Positions 36,884 to 50,400 of a DNA stretch of 64,000 nucleotides are shown here, piece by piece. A program made the translations under genes and the position numbers. Origin of the DNA: Arachis hypogaea (lineage: Eukaryota > Streptophyta > Magnoliopsida > Fabales > Fabaceae); NCBI RefSeq assembly GCF_003086295.3, contig NC_092048.1, positions 935,001-999,000 of the forward strand. The letters are read 5' to 3'. The notes under the pieces are model-generated. The model saw only the letters and a list, made by a program, of their open reading frames with translations, had not been told where the DNA came from and did not search any database. Numbering within the stretch: position 1 is the stretch's first letter; every line of letters begins with the position of its first letter.

Positions 36884-37239
36884 GGTTTAATTATTCAGTT
36901 ATATTTTCACAAAATTTACAATTAAGTCTATATACTTTTTTTCTTTTTAATTGAGTCCTGCACTGCTTTTAATTTAGTAATTAGGTTCTTTTATGGCAAA
37001 AATATTAAAATTGGCAGAATATTTCTATCAAAAAATATGTAGTCAAAGATCTAGTTAAATTCTTAATTGTGGATATCTTCAATTTGTGAAAAAAATATTC
37101 AGTTAGTTTTAACACTTTTTATACTAAAAATGACCAAATTAAAAAATTAAAAACAATGTAAAAATTCAATTGAAAAAAAAATATAAAAAATTAATTATAA
37201 ATTTAGTAAAATTATAAGGATCAACAAAATAATTAAACC
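36884..37239. mobile_element. MITE, Mutator-like, 356 bp
   Basis: Both ends start GGTTTAATTATT when read inward and remain imperfectly inverted over most of the length. Flanks TAACTTTTG (36875-36883) and TAACTTTTA (37240-37248) match at 8 of 9 bases. Confidence 0.65.
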
Positions 37240-37248
37240 TAACTTTTA

Positions 37249-37833
37249 TATAGAAAATTCTTTATTTTATAGTTTAGCTCCTCTAATTTTTTGTTCCCTC
37301 TTCTCAAGCTATATTCTTCATGTTGCTCCCTCCAAATTAAAGCACTAACTCCACCCGTGTTTGTTTGTCCCGTAACCGTAAATAAACGCAACCAACAAAC
37401 AAGTGTCCTTGTTCTCAAAAGAATGTGCTTCTAAATTGGAAAGATTTAAGAACCACTGCCAACTCTTAGTCTTAGGCACTACCGCACTACTATATATCTT
37501 GTTGGTTTAGTGATATGGATACGTAAATCTCTATAAACTATGTTTCTGCTACAATTGAATTGCACTATTTCCGTATCTTGTTGGGCGGTCAATGCTTCTA
37601 AATAGAAAAAGAAAAATCAAATGTCTACCCTCTCTTCGGCCACTAATTAAGCAACAAAGCGGCAATCAAGCTAAATATATTCATGTTAATCATCAACACT
37701 TTTTGTTCTGTTTTCCTTTCAGCATCAAACTGCATTTCAATTCTCCCTATGATTGGGGGGCGTCGTTATTAATTTAAATTTATATTTAGATCAATCTTGG
37801 CATCAGATTCCAATCTCTCTCTCTCTCTCTCTT
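37249..37833. other. Intergenic DNA
   Basis: No gene was recognised. A short (CT)n run lies at about 37815-37831. Confidence 0.4.
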
Positions 37834-37846
37834 AATTTGCGTAATA

Positions 37847-38272
37847 CTTAGCCTTGGTTTGATAAAGCTTTTTGAATAGGTGCTTGTACTTTTTAAAAAC
37901 TCAAGTTCCTCATTTTGTGTTTGGTAAATAAAAAAAGATCATGTGCTTGTGCTTGCAGCTTTTAAAAGATCGGAGTACTTTTGAAAGCACCTAAGATAGA
38001 GCTTTTCAAAGTTGGCTTGTGTTTTTCAAAATTTAAAAGTCTAATATAACCTCATATGTTAACTAATTTTTAAATTTAATGCTTGCATTTATGTCTATTA
38101 TAGTATTTTTAAATTTTAAAAATTATTTTACCAAATGCAATTGTTGTTGCTTGTGATTATTAAAAGCAATTTTTAATTTGATTTATCAAATACAAATGCT
38201 ACAACTTTTAAAAATTCATCTTATAAAAATTAGCCTTTATAAACTACTTTTGAAAAATAAAAGCTTTACCAA
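37847..38272. mobile_element. MITE flanked by a 13-bp direct repeat
   Basis: Near the left end TTGGTTTGATAAAGCTTTTT and, on the other strand at the right, TTGGTAAAGCTTTTATTTTT form terminal repeats. AATTTGCGTAATA occurs on both sides (37834-37846, 38273-38285). hAT elements duplicate 8 bp, so part of the shared 13 bp may be chance or belong to the element. Confidence 0.55.
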
Positions 38273-38285
38273 AATTTGCGTAATA

Positions 38286-39731
38286 ATGATAGAATTCTTT
38301 GTATCTTTGCTTTCGGTGAAGCCAGCAAAACAAAAAAACAAAAACAAAACAAAACTTAATTAGCACGTCAAGACCATAAATTGTGCGAAAAATGTTTAGG
38401 CTAGTCGACCTAGTCTGTCTTCAAGAGTGGGGTGTCATGTTTTTGTTTAACTACTAATAATAATGTATACTGCAATTGCCAATTGGAATTTAGAAGATTG
38501 ATCCATCAAATATATTTTGGAACATGTCCACATAGATTAATTTAAATTTTGTTTCAAACCTGCCCGGTAGCGTGTACACAAAGAAATGCATATATGGTGT
38601 TCACGTTATTGGAAAAATTAGCAGCCATTAATAATAATTAAGTGACCAACTAATTCTAATAATAGGGATTTTGATTTCTTATATTTTGAACTAGTGAATT
38701 TGGCCATAATTTGACAAGAGCTAAAGAACACATCTCTAGAATGTGGTTTGCAAGTTGCCTAACCAGTAAGCAGAGAATAAAGAATATAGAAAATAATGAG
38801 CAAGACATGTGCATTGTTAGGAAAGTTATCATTATACTAAGATTTTATAGCGGCTCCAGCTTTGATACATACATGCGCTCACGTATCTTATATGCACAAC
38901 GTGCATGTGAGATCAGATCAACCCATCAACTCTGTATCCTCACTACCAAAAAAGAACATTCAACATTCACAAACTAATGTATTTAAATGCAATAATTGTG
39001 CATTTTAGGTTACAAAAGTGTTTTTCATTCTCATACGCACCACACCGACATACTCTTAAGTTGTGTTGAAAACATTTTAAAATGTTGCATGAACCCATGC
39101 TGTTACATTACATAGATGTTACAGATTCCCACAAGGTGGTCTTGTTAGACTAGCAGCTAAATTATTCTCCTCATATGAATGACTGATGATTAGATTTTTG
39201 TGTAACATACTCAATTATGAAGTAGGTAAAACATCTATATTGTAATAACTTCTACCCAAATAATGATTTCGATGCAGAATTTGAAACGAAAAACTGAACA
39301 TGCTACTACAACACATTGAACCTCACAAATACTAGCTGACCAATAAATAAATAAATAAATAATAAATAAGACCTTACATATATGGTCAAAGAGAGACCAA
39401 GTTTAATGTCTAGTAGATACTCACTGGATACAATTACCTGCGCGAGAGACACACTTCCAATTCAAAATTAGAAGAGAGGGAGAAAGAATATAATACAATT
39501 GACATTTCTGACAAACTCGAGGACCTTCCCCTTCCACAGAAACAACATGCTTCCGACCTCTAACCCAAACCGTCATATAATCTTTAGCTCAACAGAATGA
39601 TACCTTTTAAAGTAAACAAATATGGTGACATGCAACTCATCATGCTGCTAAATCAGACAGCTTAACAGCCTAAGCTTTTTCCGCGGTGTTATTTCCCACA
39701 ACCGAGATGGTAGCTTATCAATCGTTTTACA
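38286..39731. other. Intergenic DNA and 3' flank of the TMK gene
   Basis: No second gene was recognised. A short AAAT-type run lies near 39345-39368. The right part should contain the TMK 3' UTR. Confidence 0.45.
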
Positions 39732-42700
39732 TCACCGGCAATCCATTGAATCGAAGGAATCTGCAAAGCCAGAAGGTTTAGAGGGAATGCTTGATTGGGT
39801 TTGTGAGTATGACATATCAAACATTGTAGAAGTGCCTTCATTGGCTTGCCATCTTTGCAGAGCTTGAGGAAGACTCATCTGAAGGTCAATGCCACCGTTG
39901 TCTTCTTCAGCATTCCTAGTTGGTTTCCATTGCTCGACAAGTGGAACCAAGACATTCACTGCATGCCCCATATCCGGCCTTTGGTATGGTTCACGGGCTG
40001 TGCAATGGCCCGCCAGCTCGGCCACTTTATATATGCTCTCCATGGTTTCTTCATCGGGTTCAAGAGTTTGATCAATTGCCTTTGGTATGTTTTCCTTGTT
40101 AATTAGTACCCTTCGGAACCATGTAACCAAGTGAGACCTTTCATCAGGCAAAGTATCATCCAATGCCCTTCTACCGGTGATAAGTTCCATCAAAACTACT
40201 CCAAATGCATAAACATCCACTTTGGTTGTCACTCTTCCAGTAGCTGGCAAGAATCAAGATTGCATTAGTTACAATTGATGCAACAAATCACATTCAATGT
40301 AACAGTTATCAAGAACATATATCTCTCTTAAAATTAAACAAACCAAGAACCTAAAAAAAAAAAACGTTTACCACATTTTACAATGCCCATAACAGTCAAA
40401 TGCATAGAATTCAGTATTTGAAATTGGTGAAATTTTCATCGAAAGAAATATGCAGGGAAGATATCTTGTGCAACAGAGACCTACCACCTAAACCCATGAC
40501 AATATGGCAATCCAAGATTTACTGCACCTAGAGTATTCATCATATTAGATACTTGTAACCATTTATAAGTGGCCGCACAACATATTACACAATGTGCAAC
40601 CATCCACCACAAAGAATTTTAGGAAAACACACCACATAAAGCCGATTAATAAAACTAATAGAAAAAGAAAGGAACACCTAAATCCGGACTATTAAACATC
40701 TAGGGTGCAGACTACAGTTATTTTCCCTTCTTTCCTACTGCCATTGATGCTACTTAATCTTGTCAACAGCAGAACACAGTATTGAAGTAGTAAAACCACC
40801 GGCTATGGCTATAAAATTCTATGCACAAGTTAAACTAAAGGCACTCTATACCTGCATACTCAGGAGCAAGATACCCAAATGTTCCAGCCAGCCGTGTCTC
40901 GACAGAGTACTTCCCATCCGGTGCAAGCCGAACCAACCCAAAATCTGCAACCTTTGCTCTCATGTCATCACCTAATAGTATGTTTGAGGGTTTTAAATCT
41001 CTGTGAATGAAGCTTTGCTGAGCTAAGCTGTGCAAGTATTCCACACCCCGTGCTACATCCAAAGCTATTGCTACCCTTTGTTTCCATGTCAAGGGAGCAC
41101 ACCCAAGTTCACGCCACTCAAAGAGATGCTGAGTTAATGTTCCTTGAGGCATGTACTCATATACCAAAATCCTCTCATTGCCATTGATACAATATCCCAA
41201 AAGAGCGACCAGATGTCTATGCCTAACTTTACTAAGAACTGCAATCTCAGCTTGGAACTCATTCATTCCTTTGTTTCCCATTGCCACAGATTCCATCCTC
41301 TTGACAGCAATTTTTGTTCCATCAGGCAACTCCCCTTTATAAACAACACCAAATCCTCCTCTACCTAAAATGTTCTCTTCACTGAAATTATTGGTTACTT
41401 GCCGAAGAACATGGATTGAAATCAAGGCATTTCCACCGTCAAAACCATTAAGATCACTCCTATCACCACTGCTCTGGCTTTGCAAATCACTTGGCACACC
41501 ACCATATCCATTGGAATTGGAAACACTTTCCGTATCAAGTTTAAAGTTTCCTTTTCCATTCTGAGGAATACCAACCCTTCCAAACTTCCGGTGCCGATTT
41601 CTGACATAACACTTCCAGGATACAAAGACCACCACAAAAACAAAAAGTAAAACAAAAACCACTATACCAGCAATCCAACCCGGCGGCAAGGAACTACCTT
41701 TCCTGGGTTCAACCGGACTTGCACTCGGACCAGACCCCTCAGAAGGACTAGTTCTGCTCCCTCCTCCACCTCCCCCAGGACCAGGATTCTTCCCAAGCAT
41801 AGCATTACCAGAAGTTAATAACTTCACCCTTGGAGGGAATTTTGGAACCTCCCCAAACAGATTGTTATTAGAAACATCAAGAGTCTCAAGTTGGGGCAAT
41901 GTGGTCAAGCTCTCGGGTATAGAACCAGTCAAATTGTTCCCGCTGAGGTACAAGCTCCTCAAATCAGTCAAATTCGCAAATGCAGGTGAAATAATCCCCT
42001 GCAAACCCAGATTCTTAAAATTCAAAGTAGTAATCTTCTCCCCTGAACAAACCACAAAACTCCAACCACTGCAAGGATCATTCCCTTTCCACGACTCCGC
42101 AAACCGACTGGGATACCCAAAACCCTCAGCAACCTTAAGCAAAACCATCACCTTATCATCACAAGGTCCAGGAGTATCTCTACAAAAACTATTGATCCCA
42201 TCAAGAGTAACCTGCACACCCTTACCGAACACCGGCACAGGACCCTGCAACTCATTGTTGTCCAAAGATACGTTCTTCAAGCTCGGAAGCGCCATCAATG
42301 AGCTCGGAACGACCCCGGTTAGCTTGTTATCCCTAAGCTGCAAATCAAAGAGGCTATCGCATTTCGACAAATCAGGGATCCCACCGGTGAACTGGTTCTT
42401 GTGGAGCCACAACTGAGCCAACTGCGTCATGTTGGAGAGAACCTCAATTGTCCCCGATAAACCGTTTTGCTGGTTGTTAAGCCACAGGTTGATAATCGAG
42501 GAGGAGGCGAGGGACTTGGGCAATGCTCCGGTGAGGTTGTTGTAGGAGAGGCGAAGGTTCTGGAGACTGGGGAAGGAGTCAAAGATGTCCGGAAGGTCGC
42601 CGGTGATTCCGGCGGAACCGAAATCGAGGTCGCTGAGGGTTGATGATTGAGTTAAGTCGGTGGGGAAGGGCCAGGGGGAGAGGGAAGGGTTGTTGAAGAG

Positions 42701-43111
42701 GCTGAGTTTCTGGAGGCTGGTGAGGCCGGAGAATGCGGCGGAGGGGACGGAGGTGAAGTTGTTGCGGCCGAAGTAGGCAGTTTGGAGGTTAGAGAGGTCG
42801 GACAGAGAAGGGAGTGGACCGGAGAGGGAGTTTTCTTGAAGATATAGGTCAGTGAGCTGAGAGAGGGAGTTTAGATCGGAGGGGAGAGTTCCGGTGAGGG
42901 ACTTAGAGGAGAGTGTTATTTTGGTGACGCGGTTGGAGGAGTCGCAGGTAATGCCGGTCCATTGGCAGTAAGGGGTATTGGGGGACCAGTCGGTGGGCGG
43001 GGAGGTCAGGGATTTCAGGAGTTTGGACATGACGGCTGAGTCATCGGCGGTAACGGCGGCGATGGTGACAAAAAGAAGGAGGAGGGAAAGTAGGGTTTTG
43101 GGGAGAGACAT
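39732..43111 (-). CDS. TMK: TMK-type leucine-rich-repeat receptor kinase
   Basis: Exons are 40852-43111 and 39732-40243 (GTATAG/TTGCCAG borders), 2772 bases, or 923 aa. The single intron sits in the kinase domain after [11 protein letters not shown], as in the TMK family. The start [14 protein letters not shown] gives a signal peptide; a longer open frame upstream is ignored because it lacks one. In order come an N-terminal LRR cap ([14 protein letters not shown]), a first LRR block, a Cys-rich non-LRR island ([13 protein letters not shown] to DPCSGW), a short second LRR block, a Gly/Ser/Pro-rich juxtamembrane part, a transmembrane helix at about 477-500, and a kinase domain with [32 protein letters not shown] and APEYA. 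Catalytic residues are intact. TMKs act at the plasma membrane in auxin signalling with ABP1-type partners, controlling growth and proton pumping. Confidence 0.95.
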
Positions 43112-44199
43112 TGGGATTTGGTGAGAGATTAATGAGGTTGGTTGGATGGTTGGTGAGTGTAACTGAGAAGCGAGAAGTGAGAAGGAAGGAGAAGGAAGTA
43201 GATGACAGACAGACACTCCCTTCACTGAGAGACAGAGAGGGAAAGCGTTTGCGTCCTCTATGCTACGTGCTACCCACAACTTACGCCCTCGGTTAACTTT
43301 TATTTATTTTTGCAAAATTTTCACGGTTTCTTTGTGTTACCTGCATCACATTTTAATTTTAAAGTGGTACATTAATGTAAAATTTCATTCGTAATGTATA
43401 CATGGACTCAAAGTGTTGCTTTGGATTAACTTTTCGAGTTAAAAAAGTCTTTTTTTTAATAAAATATTTTTATTTAATTTTAAATTTATTTAAATAAATT
43501 TTTTTTAAAAAATATTGTTATTTAAAAAAATTATTTGGCTTTTTAGTTAATAGTATTTTGCTTTAAAAAAATATACGTTTTTTTTAAATCTATTAAAATG
43601 TAAAAATAACTTTTATCTGTTAAAAAATATTTTTTAGAAAAAGATAAAAAATAATTATTTTTTTAAAAGTAAATCTAAATAGATCCTAATTAATCTTTGT
43701 TTGGACGTCATTAAAACAATAAGAAAAGATTTTTTTAGTGTGTTTGACAAATTTTTAGTTATAAAAATAAAAACATTAAAAAAATAAAAAAAATATTGTT
43801 CTTGAAAAGTTACAATTTATATTTTTCTAAACGATTTTTTAAAAAAAATATTTTTTCACATAATAAATAAACAAAAAAGTATATTTATCTTGTTGTAACT
43901 CAAACATAATTGATCTTTTTATATGAGATGCCAAAATATAAAATTATGTTTATTTTTTCAAAATATATAACTTAAAATTAAATAAATATTTTCTTAAAAA
44001 CCTACCCAAATAAATTCTTAAGTTAGTTCAAATTCCATCTCTCCATTAACGTGAATATTTGTATCCTGTATTTTTTCTTCTTTTCTCGTCTCTTTTCCTT
44101 TTTCTTGGTGTATTTTGCCCTATCATTGTTCTTTTATTATTGTTATTGTTGCCTGCGTTTATTTTTTTTCCTCTTTTTCTTTCTAGTAAATTTACAAAA
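43112..44199. other. TMK promoter region and AT-rich intergenic DNA
   Basis: The first 180 bases are the TMK leader, rich in CT on the gene strand. From 43420 to 44030 the DNA is T/A-rich with short inverted stretches, possibly an eroded MITE. No gene is supported. Confidence 0.4.
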
Positions 44200-44897
44200 C
44201 GGGTGTTCATGGCCTGGTCCGGTATGAACTCAATCACTTTGGGATTAATTTGGTCCAGGTTTCATTGTGTCTTGATAAGACCCGATGTTTCAATAAATGA
44301 TCCGACTAGTTTATTAAATCAGGTTCGGGTATCAAGATTTGGGTCACCCGAACCCCACCTGTTGAACCTGCATAAAAAAATATATTTTGTTCTCATGAGA
44401 TTTTAAATATGTATTTTGGTGTGTAATTGATTTAATTATTATTATGAGACTTTAAATTATTATTAGACTCTAATTATTATGTGAATGTTGCAATTTTACG
44501 AAATAATTGTTTTAAAAAATTTAGAAGTTTAAAAGATGTAGGATCCAAACTTTGGTGATATCGTGATTCACTATAAAAGGTATATGTTTTTTAAATTAAT
44601 TCCAGTCTTACTGTTTTATTTTTAATCAAACTTGTTGAATCAGAAATAGATCAAAGAATTATAAAATTAAAATTTATGGACACATTCAAGTTTAAATATA
44701 GATATCAATTTCTCAATAACAAGTAATTTTTTTTTATAAATAAATATCATTCTAATTTTTTGGCTTAAAGTTTATCAAGACCCGAATTTTATTGGGTCTA
44801 AGGTCGGATAATGGTCTTAAAAATAGACCTGATCATTATTTATGGTCGAATTCGGGTCAATGCGAACCCGGCTTCACCCGGTCCATGCTCACCTCTA
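44200..44897. mobile_element. hAT-like MITE related to 4417-5128
   Basis: The left end reads CGGGTGTTCATGGCCTGGTC and the right end, on the other strand, TAGAGGTGAGCATGGACCGG. The interior beside each end is rich in GGGTC/GACCC words, as in the element at 4417-5128. The bordering bases are themselves partly inverted (ACAAAA and TTTTGT), and no direct duplication was seen. Confidence 0.5.
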
Positions 44898-45711
44898 TTT
44901 TGTAGCATTATGTATTTTTTTGTTTGATTTTTTCTTTTATTTTATTTTTATTTTTGTTTGGAGAATAAAATAAAAAGAATTATGAATATGTGAAACAAGA
45001 AGGAGAAGATCAACAGAAAAGGAAGAAAAAGATAATGATGACAAAGAAGAAAAGGATGAGAAATTTTGAGTTATGCATAATTTATTAGAAAATACCGAAA
45101 TTTTTCAACCGTGATACGAGAAATTTTTAAATTTTGACAGCAAAATTTTTTAATCATAACACAAATTCTTGTTAAGAAGAAGAAGAATTGTGAATTGTGT
45201 TTAATTTATCCGAAAAATAACACTAAAATTTTTTAATAATAACACATAAATTTTTTAATTTTGACATTGAATATTACAAAATACATAAATATTTTTTTAA
45301 TGTTGTATTTCTTTTGCTTATTATTCTTCTTTTTTTTCTATTGATCTTACTTTTTTAGAATACTTGTTTCTCATATTAAACTTGAATCTGTAATGTATTA
45401 CAATCTTATTAGTTGAATGAATGTATGTTTGTACTTATTAAATTGAATTCTTTCCAAAAACAAAATTAGCACCGAAATTTGTTTAAAGTGACAACGAAAT
45501 TTAAATACAATGATACAGAATGCAAAGAGCAAATTAAATTGCATACTAAAAGATCAATTTGACTCTATAAAATAAAATAAAATATTACCGAAATTACTTA
45601 AAATTGATAATAGAAATTCAATAACACGACACTAAAAAATATTGAATCTTTCTAAAAAAATATTACACATTTAATGAATTCAATACTTATCTCGGATACA
45701 AAACAATATAT
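44898..45711. other. AT-rich DNA with degenerate repeated words
   Basis: Words such as ACCGAAATTTTT and AATTTTTTAAT recur loosely, as in the neighbouring direct repeat. No gene was seen. Confidence 0.4.
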
Positions 45712-46195
45712 AAATTTTTCGAAAATAACAGCAAATTGTCTTTACTACTCTAATATCAAAATTTTTAACTAAATGATGTGATAGAACTAAGAACTTATTT
45801 CATAAAGACTTGAGTTGCATATTTACAAATTTTGAAAGAAAAGAGAATAAGTTGAAAAATCTGTAAATATTGCAGCGAAATTAAGTTGAACAAGTGCAAA
45901 AATTCGAAAGAAAATGAATAGTGACATTTACATATAAGAAGAAGATGTCGTATCTGACATATATAACATCACATAAATTTTTAAAAAATAATATCGAAAT
46001 ATCTTTACTCTAATACCGAAATTTTCAACTAAATGATGTGATGGAACTAAGTATTTCATGAAGACTTGAGTTGCAAATTTATAAATATTGATAAAAAAAA
46101 TAAGTGAAAAAATTTGTAGATAATGCAACGAAATTAACTAAAAAGGTGTAAATATTCAAAAGAGGATGAACAGTATTATTTACGTATAAGATGAC
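45712..46195. repeat. Imperfect direct repeat, two copies of about 200-240 bp
   Basis: Copy 1 (about 45712-45953) and copy 2 (about 45975-46195) share TTTACT...CTCTAATA, AACTAAATGATGTGAT, GAACTAAG, AGACTTGAGTTGCA and a common ending with AAGATG. Copy 2 is shorter through small deletions. Confidence 0.75.
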
Positions 46196-46470
46196 AATGA
46201 CGATAATAACGATAACGATAATAATGATGATAGAGAAAAAGGAGGAGGAGGAAGGAGGGGAAAAAATTAAATAAGAAAAGAAGAAGGAGAATGAGGTGGT
46301 GATGATAAAAACGACGACAATAATAAAAGAGAAAAAAGAAAAAAAAAGGATGGATTACAAATGTGAAACACATTATAATAATTTAGTTGAACTTAGTTAT
46401 ATATTTTACTTGGTTATAGAATTTCATTGATAAATTATGCATAATTATATTCAGATATGTTGATAAGTAT

Positions 46471-46725
46471 GAATAAATTACCATTTGTACCCATAAAAGA
46501 TACAGATACTGACAAATGTACCCATATAAGAATAAAACGACAATTATAACCACGGAAGATGGCTTCCGTGTGCCAAGAGTACCCAGACGTTGGTTATACA
46601 ATTGGTCCGTTAGGTATTCTTGACACACAAAAGCTATCTTCCATGGATACAATTGTCGTTTTATTCTTATATGGGTACATTTGTCAGCATTTATATCTTT
46701 TATGGATACAAATGATAATCTATTT
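46471..46725. mobile_element. Palindromic MITE, Mutator-like, 255 bp
   Basis: Left and right halves are inverted over about 90 bp each and share GACAAATGTACCCATATAAG and AATAAAACGACAATT. The direct flanks TTGATAAGTAT occur at 46460-46470 and 46726-46736, an 11-bp match (the duplication is probably 9-11 bp). Confidence 0.8.
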
Positions 46726-46924
46726 TTGATAAGTATATAATGATGCCTTCTAGTCTATTAAAAAATAGTTATTTCATGTTAGTTTATAGTTTTTTTTTAA
46801 GGGATATTTACTGGATTAGATACGTGTAGATTTTTTAACCTTTTTTTCTTTAATTTGATAAAACATAATCTTTTATCATCTAATAATTTTTTCACATAAA
46901 ATTTTTAGTCCCATTTAAAAAATA

Positions 46925-47476
46925 GGGTAAAGTATTAAATTGGTCCCCTAGGTTTGGGTCTAATTCTGTTTTGGTCCTTAAGGTTTAAATTGTTCTATTT
47001 GAATTCAAAAAAGTTTCATTTAGCATCAATTTAGTCACACAGTGAGGTCAAAATTAAATAATTAACAAAATGTCCTACATAACAACAGTACAAGAACAAA
47101 ATCGATAATCTGGAGAACAAGTACAAGCTCCAGAGGCATAAAATCAACCATTGATACATCAATACATTTATTTATTATTTTTTTTATAATATAAATAAAA
47201 TATTTTCTATAAAACTAAAGAAAATGATAAATAAATATATTGATGCATCAATGGTTGATTTTGTGTCTCTGGAGCTTGTACTTGTTCTCCAAATTATCGA
47301 TTTTGTTCTTGAACTGTTATTATGTAGGATATTTTGTTAATTATTTAATTTTGACCTCACTGTGGGACTAAATTGATGCTAAATGAAACTTTTTTGGATT
47401 TAAATAGAACACTTTAAACCTTAAAGACCAAAACAGAATTACGCCCAAACCTAGGGACCAATTTAGTACTTTACCC
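46925..47476. mobile_element. Foldback MITE, Mutator-like, 552 bp
   Basis: The element is almost wholly two arms of about 240 bp. The left starts GGGTAAAGTATTAAATTGG and the right, on the other strand, GGGTAAAGTACTAAATTGG. The AT-rich centre is near 47170-47230. A perfect 9-bp duplication TAAAAAATA flanks it (46916-46924, 47477-47485). Confidence 0.85.
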
Positions 47477-47485
47477 TAAAAAATA

Positions 47486-50400
47486 TAAAATAAAATATTA
47501 TACTTTATTAAATAATTAAAAAATTTAAAAAAAAAATCTATTCTTTATATTCTCTGTATGTTATAAATTAAAGTAAAGAAACTAAGAAATAAATGTCCAT
47601 ATCTTAGTAAGTATAATAAGTAAGGAGAAATGCAATCACTTGCAACTTGTCTGGTTCTTTAACTTTTAAACAACTCAAATGGACAATTACCATTACCCCA
47701 CAAACAATAAAGTAATAAACAAATAGGAATTGAGTAAGTTGCGTCAAAAATTCCTACCGCTACTTAAAAGCAACCTTACCATTATCTGCTCTAAGCCAAC
47801 TCATTGAGTAATGAGTAATCGTTTTCTCTTACTTGTTCAACTAAGCTTTTAAGATTTATACATCTTAGATGACTCAGCGCGGTACATTTTTATTATTACA
47901 ATGTGAATATACAACTGTTCTATTACGTTATGCGCACCATGTAAATCAAAACCCATTACTATTACCAACACGTAAATTTTAGTAGGATATTATTATCGGC
48001 AAATGGCAGGGCCAAGTGGGTTCTGTATGTTTTTGCACTTTTAAGTTTTTTGCTAGAATATTCTGTTGCTTGCCAGTTGCCACTTCCATCTCAGAGTGTC
48101 TCCTGGCTAAGCAGCTTCTGGAGAGAAGCTCAAGTCTATCACTTCACAGCGGCATCTTTCTCTTTGGAACTTTCCTCACTTCCAAATCGTAACTTATTTT
48201 AGTGTATTTGAATGAAAAAAGAAAATATATTTATATTATTATTTATGTATGTTTTTTATTTTTATTAATTACTTTTAACATAAAAAATAAAAGAAAAAAA
48301 AATGTGTATGCAGAAGTGGTGTATTTAATATTTATCTTTTAAATATATTAATATTCTTACGTTGAAATAACTAGGATAATTTGTTAATTAAGGTATCTTC
48401 GTTTTAGTATTTGTTAATTAAGGTATTATCAATTCACATTGTTATTGTTACTTTGTTTGTAAATTTAATTATTCCGCATCTCCTTATAGTTTTATTGAAT
48501 AATTTTTAATTAAATTTTTATACTTTTTTTTAATTAAGTTCTTATACCATAAATTTTTTTTAATTTAGTCTCTATCGTGATAAAAACATTTGAAATAATA
48601 GAATATTCAATTAAACAAATGAATATTCTCACCATTAGAGTAAATCAAAAGATCTAATTGAAGACATCTCTATATTTTTAAAATACCAAAAAAATCCTTA
48701 ACATTTTGTCCCAAAATCAAAGAGTTCTGGTCCTAATTTTTCTCGGAGTTCCCGTTGTCCCAATAACTGTGTTTCCTGTGCTCGTCGTCCCTTGCGTGCG
48801 CCATTACGATCACTGCTTGCATGTCTCGTCCATAGATCGTCTACCATCGCATGGTATAGCGAAGTTCTTAACCAAGTAATGTAACCTATGCCTCTTTGAG
48901 TAGCCTTATGAAAATAAATCAATTTCATATGTGGTTTAGTTAGGTCAGACAACAATCGGAACCCAATTAATTTTGGGATCCTTTGAGAGAAGCCTTTTGA
49001 AGGAACTTTGCAATCTCATTGATTGTTCCTTAAGTAGCCTTTCACATTTTTCCTACCTTTTTTATTTTTAACATGGCTACAATGGATTGAAAATTCATGT
49101 TTGCGGTTTCGGATTATAATATGTTGCTCTATATATGATCAGTTGACTATATGAACCCATCAATGCAGGTAGGTAAGTTTCCAACATTGGTGATTGTTTC
49201 ACTCGTTTTTGTCGACTTCAACAGGTAGTATCAAAATAAATTTGTATCAAGATCTCAAGTATTGGGAAGGAGATACGACTCCTTTGAAAAAGAATGAGCT
49301 CGACTTGAAAATTACTTGATTATAATGTCAAAGCAATTTTATATCAACATTACTAGTGATAGAATTATGGAAAACAATAAAAAAAAGAAATAATTAAATA
49401 AATAGGAAAATGAAAGTGTAAAATATTGATCAAAACAAAAATTTAAAGAAAGTAAATAAAAGTGAATAAAAAACAAAAGCAAAACAAATTAGAAATTTGA
49501 CTTCTAATACTCACATGCACGTCGTAGAGACTAGAAATTCTATGAGTTTATGTGATGATCTAGTATTTTTTATTGAAGTCCTTGAACTCTTCTGAGTTTC
49601 TACTATTTATAAACCATGGAGATAGACTTGTCATGGAACATGTTGTCCACTATCTTACTTTCTCCTTTTTCTCAGCCATGACCTTGCCTTGACCATGAAA
49701 AATCTTGATTTCTAAGTTTTGACACTCACATATTCCTTGGTCTTCAAGTCCCACGTTTATTCAGCTTGCTTTTCAAATTTTGCACGCATGTTTTTCACTC
49801 AACTTAAAGGTCGAGTAGCAAGCTTTGATGATCGAAGAAAGACAATAACTACCTTTTGACTTCGACTCTCTTTGTACCATCTTTCTTTGACTTCAACTTG
49901 CCTGTTTTTGCTTCTATAGTCGAAACCTGTTGACAGTCAAAACGCCCTATTATAAAAAAAGATATATTTTTGGAAGGAGAAATAGATGTTCCAGAATGTA
50001 CAACTCAGTGTCAATTTTCTTGTTTCATTATTGAAGAAAAACTAACAAAATATAAGTTTGATTGTTTGAGGCCTTATATCAGTTTCAGTATTAAGGTTCT
50101 CAATATTGGAACATTAAGTTTGAGAGTCTTTTGGACTTTTGGTTTAAGTATACAAAAATTGAGAATAGATTCTCTTAATTGTTAAAAAAAATTAAAAGTG
50201 TAAAGTGTGATCTTTAATCCTTTATTATTTTCTCTTTTATATTTATTTTTTGTCCCACTTATAAAATTAATGATGGGAGATCACACTTTACTTTCTGTAT
50301 TGTTAAAAAAAATGGAAAGAATCTATTTCTTACAAAATTTTGAGTCTTATTTAAAACTATTTGTTTCTTCCAAGATAAGATATAGGCAAGCTAATTAATC

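Noticed and set aside
41862..42416. Plus-strand 184-codon frame
   Set aside because: It is antisense to the LRR part of the TMK gene.
43112..43279. N-terminal extension of the TMK open frame
   Set aside because: It would put 56 residues before a clear signal peptide; the Met at 43111 is the sensible start.
48698..48955. Minus-strand 85-codon frame, Arg-rich
   Set aside because: No recognisable motif and no neighbouring exons; length is within chance.
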